Shown here: piece by piece, positions 46,035 to 57,460 of the stretch | Numbering within the stretch: the stretch's first letter is position 1 | Layout: the number at the start of each line of letters is the position of its first letter | DNA from: Datisca glomerata | Taxonomy: Eukaryota > Streptophyta > Magnoliopsida > Cucurbitales > Datiscaceae | Assembly (NCBI GenBank): GCA_003255025.1 | Contig: QANY01000119.1 | Span: 114,424-178,423, forward strand | Direction of reading: 5' to 3' | DNA: 64,000 nt | The notes under the pieces: generated by a model | Told to the model about the DNA's origin: nothing | Databases searched by the model: none | The model's input: the letters and a program-made list of their open reading frames with translations, nothing else | Made by a program: the position numbers and the translations under genes

Positions 46035-46562
46035 TAATTTATGACTTTTTTGTAAAGACTTTTAGTAAAGATTTAGATAAAACAAGAAATTGATATACCG
46101 TCTCTTGTGTCTTATGTTATCCCTTCTTAGATTATCCATTTTTATCCATTTTTTGTTTGCTGTTCAAGAATTCTTGTTTAGGCAGTTCATACCATCTATA
46201 CATGATGTTTTGATCTAAGATTTCAATTCTTCCATGTTTTAGCAGTAGTATATTGTTCCATGGAGCGAAGGACCAAAATAAGGAATGGGAAACCATAGCT
46301 GATTAATAGGGATTAAGTGGAACCAAATTGAATGGGTGGTAGAGTCATTATTTTCTACCTTAGCTCAATGGAACAGTATACTACTGCTAAAACATGGAAG
46401 AATTGTTAGATGAAAACATTACATATGAATGGTATGAATTGACTAAACAAGAATTATTGAACATCGAAAAAAATGGATATTCTAAGAAAGGATAACATAA
46501 GATATAAATGACATTATATCAAAATCTTAACCAAAAATCTTTACGAAAAAAATCATAAATTA
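46035..46562. repeat. Foldback: 200-230 bp inverted repeat with about 90-100 bp loop
   Basis: The left arm (about 46035-46265) and right arm (about 46360-46562) are reverse complements with mismatches. Examples are CCATGTTTTAGCAGTAGTAT (46231 region) against ATACTACTGCTAAAACATGG (46384 region). The outer ends TAATTTATGAC and its complement also pair. No coding sequence is present. It resembles a foldback/MITE-type element or a hairpin RNA source. Confidence 0.82.
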
Positions 46563-46644
46563 ACTTATGTCTAACCATAATTTCAAATTATAGATTGATT
46601 TCTTAAATTCTAACCAAAGGGTGATCTCATATGTCTATGCTACA
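46563..46644. repeat. M spacer end, copy 8
   Basis: The last about 80 bp of M directly follows the foldback and ends CTATGCTACATATACC before CCCTAAA. Confidence 0.75.
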
Positions 46645-46938
46645 TATACCTTAAAAACCTAACCCCTAAAACCCTAAAACCCTAAACCATAAAACCTAAA
46701 ACTCTAGACCCTAAAACCCTAAACCCTAGACTCTTAAAACTCTAACCCTAAAACCCTAAACGCTAAAACCCAAAACCCTAAACCCTAAACTCTAAATCCT
46801 AAGCCCTAAACCCTAAAAACCCAAAACTCAAAACCCAAAACCTTAAACCCTAAACCCTAAAAACCCTAAAATCCTAAAACCCTAAATCCTAAACTTTAAA
46901 TCTTGAACCCTAAGCCCTAAACTATAAACCCTAAAACC
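46645..46938. repeat. Degenerate CCCTAAA array T8
   Basis: About 290 bp of CCCTAAA-derived units. Confidence 0.95.
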
Positions 46939-48240
46939 CAGAGTTGGAGAATGATAAGAATGTCCAGGGCTGGAAAAAAAAACACAAGAATCCCTAAGCA
47001 TGTCCAACCAGGGAGCATTAACCAAGACTCTATCAATCTTGGACATTATGGTGCCCTGGCCTGGATAATGATTCCACCAAGTAAGAAGCAGGCCAGTGAA
47101 TCTAAGATCTAAAACTTCAATATCAGCAATACACTCAGTAATGTACCTCATACCTTCATCCAAACCCATAGAACCACCAACTTGCTCATTGGGATGTAAA
47201 GTTTCATTGAAATCTCCCAAGAAAGCCTAAGGAGGCTAGAAAGCAAAAGGAGGCTAGTGGAAAACAATATTGATCTCTCTAAACATCTTCCATCATCTTG
47301 ATCTCCCAGGAACTGAGTTTAGAGTACAAAAAAAGGTGCAAACAAAGTTCGCACTAAGAGACAATATGTGAACCATACAATGTATGAATTGATCTGAAGA
47401 AGTGACCACAATAATATAAAAAACATTTGGATCATAAGCAATCGTAATTCTGCCTGAAGGATCTGAAGAATAATTATGCAACAACCTCCAAGAAGGAAAG
47501 ACACTATTTGTGATGTGCTGAAAATGCTTAACCAAAGCACAAAGACTAGCATTACACTCCTAACTTCTGAATGCTTCCTAGGCTTATTAAATCCTCTAAC
47601 ATTCTTAGCCACAATATTCATAAAATAGTTATAGGTTAGGGCTTGGAAGGCCCACAACACTTCCAGGACTTCTAGCTTTAACTTTGGCACACATCATCCT
47701 TTTCCTTTGTCTTTGCCTTGCGCTAAGTTGAAAGGATGAAGGAGAAAGAGAAAGAGAACCCTCCTTCTGAATTTCATCCTGGATCTATTCATGTATAATC
47801 TCTAGAACTTATGGTTAAGAAGAGATATTTTCTTTTGGTTACCCTCTTGAACTATTTGAATTTCAAGTTTTTTTATTGAGAGTCAAAGAAGGATTAAGCT
47901 CAATAATATGCTCATCATCCTCTTCCAAGTTATCTAGAAGGCATATGGGAGCTTCATTGTGATGATCACTAGGCTCAACCTTAGGTATGTCCTTGAATTG
48001 AGCCTTCCTTGTAGCATTGAATTGGTAGTCATGCCTAAATACTTTGCAAGTCTTACACCTCATTGGTAAACCCAAACACTACAATTCTATTTTGGCTTCA
48101 TCAAACCCATAATATGTAAGCTCAAGCTCAATATACTCTACAAGTTTGGATCCATGTTTATTTCAACAAACACCTTTGCAAAGGACATCAAAAGGGCACC
48201 AGTCGTCAGTGCATCATATAAATAGGTGTACCTAATATGA
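46939..48240 (-). mobile_element. Deleted LINE copy: ORF1 and endonuclease domain
   Basis: On the minus strand ORF1 tail (48240-47815) is followed by the endonuclease start near 47610 (NIVAKNVRGFNKPRKHSEVR). After a gap comes the later endonuclease block at 47220-46940: MGDFNETLHPNEQVGGSMG and LTWWNHYPGQG, the GDFN motif of apurinic-type LINE endonucleases. It then runs straight into CCCTAAA array T8. The other end stops at the CT array. Confidence 0.75.
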
Positions 48241-48440
48241 AATATCCTTCTTCCTCCCTCTTTCTCACTCTCTTCCCTCTCTCTCTCCTTCTCTCTCACC
48301 CTCTCTCCCTCTCTCTCTCTTATCTCTTATCCCCCCTCTCTCTCTCCCTCTCACACTCTCTCTTCTCTCTCTCCCGCTCTATCTCTCACTCTCTCTCACT
48401 CTCTCTCACACTCTCCATCTCTCTCACCCTCTTTCCCCTA

Positions 48441-48493
<53 letters not shown>

Positions 48494-48767
48494 GCTCTCT
48501 TTCTCTTTTCTCCCCCATTCCCTATTTCTGCCTCTCTCTTCAATCTCTCTCCCTCACTCGCTCTCTCTCCCCCTCTATCCCTCTATCTCTCCCTCTCTCT
48601 CTCTCGCTTGCTCACTCTCTCACTCCCTCTCTCGCACACTCTTCCTCTCCCTCTCTTTTACTTTCTCTCTCTCCCTCTCTCTCACTCTCTCTCTCCCTCT
48701 CTCTCACTCTCTCTCTGTCTCACACTCACTCTTTCTCCCTTTATCACACTCACTCTTTCTCCCTTTA

Positions 48768-48799
<32 letters not shown>

Positions 48800-49000
48800 N
48801 NNNNNNNNNNNNNNNNNNNNNNNNNNNNNNNNNNNNNNNNNNNNNNNNNNNNNNNNNNNNNNNNNNNNNNNNNNNNNNNNNNNNNNNNNNNNNNNNNNNN
48901 NNNNNNNNNNNNNNNNNNNNNNNNNNNNNNNNNNNNNNNNNNNNNNNNNNNNNNNNNNNNNNNNNNNNNNNNNNNNNNNNNNNNNNNNNNNNNNNNNNNN
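48800..49000. other. Assembly gap
   Basis: About 200 N, entered from a CACACA tract on the left and leaving into CT repeat on the right. The true length is unknown. Confidence 0.98.
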
Positions 49001-50578
49001 CTCTCTCCCACTCACTCTCCCCCTCTCGCTCTCTCATTCTCTCACTCTCCCCCCTCTCACCCTCTCATGCTCTATCACTCTTCCACCCTCTCTCTCGCTC
49101 TCTCTCACTCTCTCCCCTACTCTCCCCCCTCTCTCACCTTCTCTTCCACGCCCTTTCTCTCTCTCCTTCTCTCTCCCCCTTTCACTCTCTCTCACTTATT
49201 CCATCTCTCTCTCTTACTCACTCCATCTCTCTCTCTCTCTCTCTCTCCCCCTCTCTCGCCATCTTTCCGCTGCTCTCTTTCTATCTCTCTTTCTTGCAAT
49301 CTTCTCCACCATCTTTCTATCTCTCCCTCTCTCTTTTATCTCTCTCTCCCTCTCTCACTCTCTCTCTCTTTCAATGTGTGTGTCTCTCTCTCTTTCTATC
49401 TCTCTGTCGGTCTCTCCCTCTCGATCACACAATCTCTTCCCCTCTCTCTTCCTCTCTCTCCTCTCTCTCTGGCTTTCTCACTCACTAAATCCTCCATTTC
49501 ACACTCTTCCCCTCCCTTTTGCTCTCTTTTAACCTCTATGTCTCTCTATCTCTCTCCGTCCTCTCTCCCCCCTCTCGCACTGTCTCAACCTCACTCTCAC
49601 TCCCTCTATCATGTGCTCTCTCTTTCGCTCCCTCTCACGCTCTCTCACGCTCTATCCCTCTCTTTTCCTCTTTCTTACTCTCTCTCACTCTTTCACTCTC
49701 TCCCTCTCTCTCGCCTCTCTTCCCCGCTCTCTCTCACTCTCTTCTCCCCCATCTCTCTCTTTCTCTCTCTATCTCCCACTCTCTCACTCTCTTTGGCTCT
49801 TTCAATGTCAATCTCTCTCTATCTCTCACTCTCCCCTCTCTCTCTTTCCCCCTCTTGGTCTCTTCCTCTCGCTCTCTCTCTATCCCCCCATCTTGCTCTC
49901 TCTCTCTGTCCCCCCATCTTGCTCTCTCTCTCTCTCCCTCTCACTCTCTCTCATTTTTTATCTCACACACTCTCTCCCTTTCTCTTTCCCCCGCTCACTC
50001 TCTATTCCTCTCTCTTTCCCCCCCTCTCTCTAAATATGTCTCTCTCTCTCTTTCTCTCTCGTTGTCTCCCCCTGCTCTCACTTACCCCCCGCCCGTTCTC
50101 TCTCTCTCCCCTCTGTCACCCACTCTCTTTGTCACTCACTCAGTCTCTCTTTCACTATCTCTCTCCCTCTATCTCTCTATGTGTCTCTCTCTCACTCCCT
50201 CTCTCTCCCCTACTCGCCCTCTTCCTCTCCCCCTCTCACACTCTCTCCCTCTCTCTCTCTTTCCCCCGCTCTCTCTCCCTCTCTCCCTCTCAATTTAACT
50301 CTCGCTCTCTCTCCTCCTCTCACTCACCCTTTCTCTCCCTCTCACTCTCTCCCATATTTTATCTCACTTTCTCTCCCTCCCTCGCTATACCCCTCTCTCC
50401 CGCACTCTCTCTCTATCTCAAATTTTCTCTCCCCTCTCGCTCACTCTTTCTCTCCATCTCACTCTCCCTCATTTTTTATCTCGCTCTCTTTCTCTGTCTC
50501 TCTCTCCTCTCACTCCCTTCTCTCTTTCCATTCTCTCTCTATCTTTCTCTCTCTCTCCCCCTTTGTGTCACCCAGTTG

Positions 50579-50611
<33 letters not shown>

Positions 50612-51300
50612 GTTCACCCTCTCACTCACTCTGTCCCTCTCCCTCCCTCTTTCCCACCCTCTCTCTACATTCCCCTCTCTATCTCTCTCTCTCTTACTCC
50701 CACTCTCTCCCCTTCTCTCCCTCTCTCTATCCCCGTTCTCTCTCTCTCGCTCGCTCGCTCTCTCTCTCGCTTGCTCACTTTCTCTCCCTCCCTCCTCACC
50801 CTCTCTCCCTCTATCTTATCTCACTCTTTCCCTCCCCCCGCTCTCTATCTCTCCCTCTCTCTCCCCCTCCCTCTCTTTCCCCGCTCTCTCTCCCCCTTTC
50901 ACTCTCTCTCGCTCTCTCTCTCTTTCTCTCTCTCTCTCGCTCTCTCTCTCTTTCTCTCTCTCTCCATCTTTCTTCCTCTCTATCTCCTCCTTCTCTCCCT
51001 CCCATTCTCTCTCTCTCTCTGTCTGTCTCTCTCACTCCCTCTCCTCACCTCTCACTCTCTCTCACGCTATCTCCCCCGCTATCTCTCTCACTTTCTCTTT
51101 CTATCTCTCTCTCTCTCCTTTTCTCTTCCTCTCTTCCTCTCCTTCTCTCTATCTCTCTCTCTCCCTTTCTCTCCCCCTCCTCTCTCTATCTCTCTCTTTC
51201 ACTCTCTTACTCCCTCTCTCTCTCACCTTCTCGCTCTCTATCTCTTCCTCTCTCACTCTCTATCTCTTGCACCCTACCCGCTCTCTCCCCCTCTATCTTC

Positions 51301-51623
51301 TGAAGGAATCAATGCAGCAGAAAATACACAATCTTGAATTATTCGAGAAACAACCTAATCAAAGGATTAGGAAAAAATACCTCTTGATGCGTGATGATTG
51401 AAAATTGAACCTCATAGTCTTCCTAGTTATTCCTCGAACTGTCAAACAAAATCACGAGTTGGTGAGAACTCGAAGAACACCAAAACGAAAAAATGACTCA
51501 TGTCTTTTTCTTCTTTAACAAACCAAAAACTTCAACCATAGCATATTAGTTATGAAAAACACTATGCCTCAAAAAACCAAGAAGAAGACGAGCGAGTTTT
51601 ATATATATATATAAACTGCTAAT
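51301..51623. other. Non-repetitive island inside the CT array
   Basis: About 320 bp of ordinary AT-rich sequence, ending with a TA run (51600-51613). No domain was recognised. It interrupts an otherwise continuous array. Confidence 0.85.
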
Positions 51624-52045
51624 ATCTATCTCACTCGCTCCCCCTCTGTCCCCCTCACTTCACACACTCTCTCTATCTTACTCAAACTCTCTCTTCTCTC
51701 CCTCACACACACACTCTCTCCCCCCTCTCTCTTTCTCTCTATCTCTCTCTCTCACTCTCTTGTTCTATCTCTCTAATTCTCTTTCTTTTCCTCTCTCTCC
51801 CTCTCCCCTCTCTCTTTCTCGCTCGTTATCTCCTTCTCTCTCTCACTCTCTCTCTCTTTCTCGCTTTCTCTCTATGTCTTTCTTTCTCACCCTCTCTCCC
51901 TCATTCTCTCCGTATCTTTCTCTCTCTCTCATCCCCTCTCTCGCTCTCTCGTTCTCCCCCCTCTCTTTCTCTCACACTCTCTCTCGTATGTCTCTTTCTC
52001 ACTCTCTCTCATCCCCTCTCTCGCTCTCTTGTTCTCCCCTACCCA

Positions 52046-52082
<37 letters not shown>

Positions 52083-52528
52083 CTCGCTCTCTCTCACTAT
52101 GTCTCTCTATCTCCTTATCTGTCTCTCTCCCACTCCCTGTCACTTTCACACTCTCTTTCTCTCACTTCCACTCTCCATCTCCCTCTCCCTTTCACTTTGT
52201 CGCTCTCTCTCTATGTCTTTCTTTCTCACCCTCTCTCCCTCTCTCTTCGTATCTCTCTCTCTCACTCTCTCTCTCGTCTATCTCTCCCTTTCTCTCTCCC
52301 TCTCCCCCCCTCTCTCGGTGTCTCCCTCTCTCTTTTTCTCTCTCTCTCTCTCTCACTCACTCTCTCTATGACTTTCTTTCTCTCCCACTCTCCCTCCCTC
52401 TCTCCCTATCTCACTCTCTCGTGCTCTCTCTATCTCGCTCGCTCCCCCTCTGTCCCCCTCACTTTCACACACACACTCTCTCTCTTACTCAAACTCTCTC
52501 TTCTCTCCCTCACACACACTCTCTCTCC

Positions 52529-52565
<37 letters not shown>

Positions 52566-52762
52566 TCTGTTTCTCGCTCGTTATCTCCTTCTCTCTCTCA
52601 CTCTCTCTCTCTTTCTTTCTCACCCTATCTCCCTCATTCTCTCCGTATCTTTCTCTCTCACTCACTCTCTCTCTCGTCTGTCTCTCCCTCACACTCTCTC
52701 ATCCCCTCTCTCGCTCTCTCGTTCTCCCCCCTCTCTTTCTCTCACACTCTCTCTCGTTCTCT
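51624..52762. repeat. Higher-order duplication within the CT array (about 0.8-kb offset)
   Basis: The succession CTCGCTCCCCCTCTGTCCCC, then ACTCAAACTCTCTC, CTCGCTCGTTATCTCC, CATTCTCTCCGTATCTTTC and CGTTCTCCCCCCTCTC appears from about 51634 to 52000. It appears again in the same order from about 52434 to 52762. Confidence 0.8.
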
Positions 52763-53662
52763 ATCTCTCTCTCGGTCTCTCTCCCTCTCTCTCCCTATCT
52801 CTCTCTCACTCTCTCTCATCCGTCTCTCCGCCACTCTCTTTGTCGCTCTCACTCTCTGCCTCTTTCACTCCCTTGCTATCTCTCTCTCTCTCTTTATCTT
52901 ACTCGCACCCCCTCTCTCGTTATCTCTTTGTCTCCATCTCTCTCTATCTTTCGCTCTATCTATCTTTCTCGCTCTCTCTCTGTCTATGCATTTCTCTCTC
53001 TCTATATATATATGTCACTCTATCTCCTTATCTCTCTCTCCCTCCCTCTTGCTCTATCTCTAAGTTTCTCTCTCCCTCTCTCTCCCTCTCACTTTCTCTC
53101 TCTCTCTCTCTCTCTCTCCCATTCACTTTTTCACTCTCTCTCCCTCCCTCTCCCTCTCTTTCTCTCCCTTCCTCCCTCTCTTTGTCTCGCTCGCTATCTC
53201 CCTCTCTCTCTCCCCTCTCTCTGTCTCGCCCATTCTCCATCTCCCTCCCCCTTTCACTTTGCCGCTCTCTCTCTTTCTCGCTCTCTCTCTCCTTCCCTCC
53301 CTCTCTCTGTGTCGCTCGTAATCTCCCCCTCTCTCTCCCCTCTGTCTCTTTGTCTCGCTTACTCCCCCTCTCGCCCTCTATCTCGCTAACTCACCATCTC
53401 AATTTGTCTCTCTCTGTCTATGTCACTCCCTCTCTCTCGCTAGGTCTCTTTCTCTTTAGCACTCTCTATGTGTGTTTCTCTCTCTCTCTCACTCTCTCTC
53501 TCTCATTCGCTCTCACTCTCTCTATCTCTCTCTTCCTCTGTAGCAAGTTGCCTCTCACTCTCCCCCCCTCTATCTCTCGGTCTCTCTCCCACTCTCATTC
53601 TCACAAAAACACACACACATTCTATATATGTCCCTCTCTCTCCTTATCTCTCTCTCTCCTTA

Positions 53663-53699
<37 letters not shown>

Positions 53700-54161
53700 C
53701 TATCTCCTTATCTCTCTCCCCCTCCCTCTCGCTCTCACACTCTCCCGTCCCTCTCTCTAAGTTTCTCTCTCCCTCTCTCCCTTTCCCTCTCACTTTCACT
53801 CTCCTTCTCTCTCCCATTCACTTATTCACTCTCTCATTCTCTCTCTCTCTCCCTCCCTCCCTCTCTCTGTCTCGCTCGCTGCCCCCTCTCGATCTCTCTC
53901 TGGCCCTCTCGCTCTAGCTCGTTCTCTATCTCTCTCTCGGTCTCTCTCCCTCTCTCTCCCTATCTCTCTCTCACTCTCTCTCATCCGTCTCTCCGCCACT
54001 CTCTTTGTCTCTCTCACTCTCTCTGCCTCTTTCACTCCCTTGCTATCTCTCTCTCTCTCTTTATCTTACTCGCACCCCATCTCTCGTTATCTCTTTGTCT
54101 CCATCTCTCTCTCTCTCTCGCTCTATCTATCTTTCTCGCTCTCTCTCTCTGTCTACGCATT

Positions 54162-54200
<39 letters not shown>

Positions 54201-55166
54201 GTCACTATATCTCCTTATCTCTCTCCCTCCCTCTTGCTCTCTCTCTAAGTTTCTCTCTCCCTCTCTCTCTCTCCCATTCACTTTTTCGCTCTCTCTCCCT
54301 CCCTCTCCCTCTCTTTCTCTCCCTTCTTCCCTCTCCCCGTCTCGCTCACTATCTCCCTCTCTCTCTCCCCTCTCTCTCTGCCTCAGTCACTCCCCTCTCA
54401 CTCTCTATATCGCTCGCTCCCCCTCTCACTCTCTCTCTATGTCACTCTCTCTCGCTATCTCTCTCACCCTGTCTTTCTTTCTCACCCTCTTTCCCTCTCT
54501 CCCTCTCCCTCTCTCTCTCACTCTCACTTTTCTGTCTCTCCCTCACTCTCTCTCTCATCCCCTCTCTCTCTCATTCGCTCCCTCTCTCTGTCTCTCTCTC
54601 TATCTATCTCTCACGACCTCTCTTTCTGTGATTGTATCTCACTCTCTATGTCTTTCTTTCTCACCCTCTCTCCCCCTCTCTCTCCCACACTCTCTCACTC
54701 TCTCTCTCACTCTCTCTCGTTTGTTTCTCCCTCACTCTCTCTCTCATCCCCTCTCTCACTCTCTCTCTCTCATCCCCTCTCTCACTCTCTCGTTCGCTCC
54801 CTCTCTCTCTATCTCTCTGGCCCTCTCTTTTTGCGATTGTATCTCTCTTTATGTCTCTCTATCTCCTTCTCTCTCTCTCTCTCTCGCTCGCTCCCTCTCG
54901 CTCTCACACACACACACTTTGTCTCTCTCTCTCTCCCTTTCACCATCTCCCTCTCTCTTTCACTTTGTCTCTCTCTCTCTCGCTCTCTCTCTCCTTCCCT
55001 CCCTCCCCTCTATCTCGCTCGCAATCTCCCTCTCTCTATCCCCTCTGTCTCTTTGTCATGCTTACTTCCCCTCTCGCCCTCTATCTCGCTCACTCCCCCT
55101 ATCACTTAGTCTCTCTCTCTCTCTATGTCACTCCCTCTCTCTCACTAGGTCTCTTTCTCTCTATCA

Positions 55167-55206
<40 letters not shown>

Positions 55207-56712
55207 AGCAAGTTGTCTCTCTCTCTCCTTTCTCTCTCTCTTTCTCTCGGTCTCCCTCCATGTCACTCTCTCCTTCTCACATAAATACACACATACTCTC
55301 TTTATGTATCTCTCTCTATGTATCTCTCTCTCTTTCACTTTCACTCTCTCTCCCTCCATGTCACTCTCACTCACTCTCTCTCTCTCTCTATCTCTCCCAT
55401 TTTCTCTGGCTTTCTCTCTTTATCTCATTCTCTATGTCCCTCTCTGTCTCTCTCTCCCTCTCTCTCTACCTCTCTCTCTCACTCACTCTCTAATCTGTGT
55501 CTCCCCCATTCTCTTTGTCTCTCTCACTCTCTCTTTGTCTCTTTCACTCCCTCGTTATCTCTCTCTCTCTCTTTATCTCACTCGCACCCCCTCTCTCGTT
55601 GTCTCGATGTCTGCCTCTCTCACTTTCTCTCTCTTTCGCTCTCTATCTTTCTCGCTCTCTCTCTCTGTCCATGTATTTCTCTCTCTCTATCTCTCTCTCT
55701 ATATATATATATATATATGTCTCTCTATCTCCTTATCTCTCTCTCCCTTCCTCTCGCTCTTACACTCTCTCGCTCTCTCTCTAAGTTTCTCTCTCGCTCT
55801 CTCTCTCTGAGTTTCTCTCTCTCCCTATCTCTCTCTCCCTTTCGCTTAGTCACTCTCACACACACACACACACTCTTTCTCTCCCTCTCACTTTCACTCT
55901 CCCTCTCTCTCTCTCCCATTCACTTTTACAATCTCTCTCTTTCTAGCACTCTCTCTCTCCCCCTCTCTCTCCCTCTCTTTCTCTCCCTCCCTCCCTCTCA
56001 TTGTCTCGCTCACTATCTCCCTCTCTTTCTCCCCTCTCTCTGTCTCGCTCACTCCCCCTCTTTCTCTGTATCTCGCTCGCCCCCCTCTCACACTCTCTCC
56101 CTATGTCTCTCTCTCTCTCTCGTTAGCTCTCTTTCTCTATCACCCTCTCCCTCTCTATCTTTCTATCTCTCACACTATCTCTCCCTCTCTCTCTGTAAGT
56201 GGTCTCTCACTCACTTTTCCCCTCTCTTGCTCTCTCTCTGTCACTTTCACTCTCGCTCCCTCCATGTCACTCTCACTCACTCTCTCTCTCTTCCCCCTTT
56301 CTCTCTCTCTATCCCTCCTTCTCTCTCTCTTGCTCACTCACCCCACTCTCTCCCTCTCCCTCTCGGTCTCCCTCTCTCTCTATATCTCCCATTCTCTCTG
56401 GCTCTCTCTCTAGCTCATTCTCTATCTCCCTCTAGCTCATTCTCTCTCTCCCTCTCTCTCTCCCTCTCTCTCTCTCTCCCTCACTCTTTTTGTCTCTCTC
56501 ACTCTCCCTTTGTCTCTTTCATTCCATTGCTATCTCTCTCTCTCTCTCTCTCTCTCTCTTTATCTCACTCGCACCCCCTCTCTCGTTGTCTCCCCCTCTC
56601 TCTTTCTCTCTCTTTCGCTCTCTATCTTTCTCGCTCTCTCTCTCTCTGTCCATGTATTTCTCTCTCTTTCTCTCTCTCTCTATCTCTCTCTCTCTCTATA
56701 TATATATATATG
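52745..56712. repeat. Higher-order repeat units with TATATA tracts in the CT array
   Basis: The block CATCCGTCTCTCCGCCACTC ... CTCGCACCCC ... CTATCTTTCTCGCTC ... TATATATATA ... TATCTCCTTATCTC occurs from about 52745 and again from about 53925 (offset about 1.17 kb). Related, partly diverged versions occur from about 55500 and 56490. TA tracts lie at about 52067, 53003, 53678, 54178, 55700 and 56697. Confidence 0.78.
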
Positions 56713-57360
56713 TCTCTCTATCTCCTTATCTTTCTCTCCCTCCCTCTCGCTCTTACACTCTCTCACTCTCTCTCTCTCCATTTCTCTCTCCCTCTCTCTC
56801 CCCCTTTTACGTAGTCACTCACACACACACACACACTCTCTCCCCCTCTCATTTTCACTCTCCCTCTCTCTCCCTCCCTCCCTCTCGCTCTTACACTCTC
56901 TCACTCTCTCTTTGCTTCTCTCATTCCCTCACTCCCTCTATATCCCTCTCTCTATCTCAGTCGCTCCCCGTTCTTTCTCCCTCTCACTCTCACTCACTTT
57001 GTCTCTATTCCTCCCTCTCTCGCTATCCCTCTCTCTAGCTCTCTCTCTCGCTCTCTCTCTCTTTCCCTTGCTCTCTTCTTATCTCACTCTCTCTCATGCT
57101 CTCTCTATCCCTCTCTCTCACTCAATGTCACTCGCTCTCCCTCTCTCTGTCCCTCTCACTCTCACACACACACACACACTCTCTCTCACTCTTCCTCTCT
57201 CTCTCCCTCTCTTTCTCCCTCTCTCTCTTTCTCTCTCTTCTGTTATCTCCCTCTCTCTCCCTATCACTCTCACTCTCTCTCTATCCCACACTCTCTCCCT
57301 ATCTCACTCAGTCCCCCCCTCTCTCTCTCCCTCTCACTCACACACTCACTTTCTCTCTCT

Positions 57361-57460
57361 CACTCTCCCTCTCTCTTCTCTCTCACTCTCACTCTCACTG
57401 TCTCTCTCTCACTCTCCCTCTCTCTTCTCTCTCACTCTCACTCTCACTGTCTCTCTCCCT
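57361..57460. repeat. Local tandem duplication in the CT array
   Basis: A unit of about 54-57 bp ending CTCACTCTCACTCTCACTGT is present twice in a row. Confidence 0.75.

Larger units (their letters stand above)
35893..48240. repeat. Composite tandem array: spacer module, CCCTAAA array, LINE ORF1 fragment
   Basis: On the plus strand the modules recur in one order: X/N spacer (GAGTGTCGATCTCCA...), M spacer (AAATCCCCTATCAATTAC... to CTATGCTACATATA), degenerate CCCTAAA array, then a minus-strand LINE ORF1 fragment. M copies start near 36230, 37160, 39128, 41577, 42645, 45220 (short), 45680 and 46560 (short). CCCTAAA arrays sit at 36450-36655, 37385-37698, 39345-39692, 41788-42330, 43870-43955, 45285-45672 and 46645-46938. 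Full units are about 1-2 kb, others carry extra insertions. All copies keep one orientation, so amplification of a composite unit is likely. Confidence 0.85.

Noticed and set aside
36450..46938. CCCTAAA arrays as a true chromosome end
   Set aside because: They are short, degenerate, repeated in blocks and flanked on both sides by other sequence including LINE relics, so they are interstitial.
48608..51337. Open frame of 909 codons (and many others of 100-500 codons up to 63981)
   Set aside because: They consist only of Leu, Ser, Pro, Phe, Thr, His and similar residues from a CT microsatellite, are open in all three plus frames at once and run across an assembly gap.
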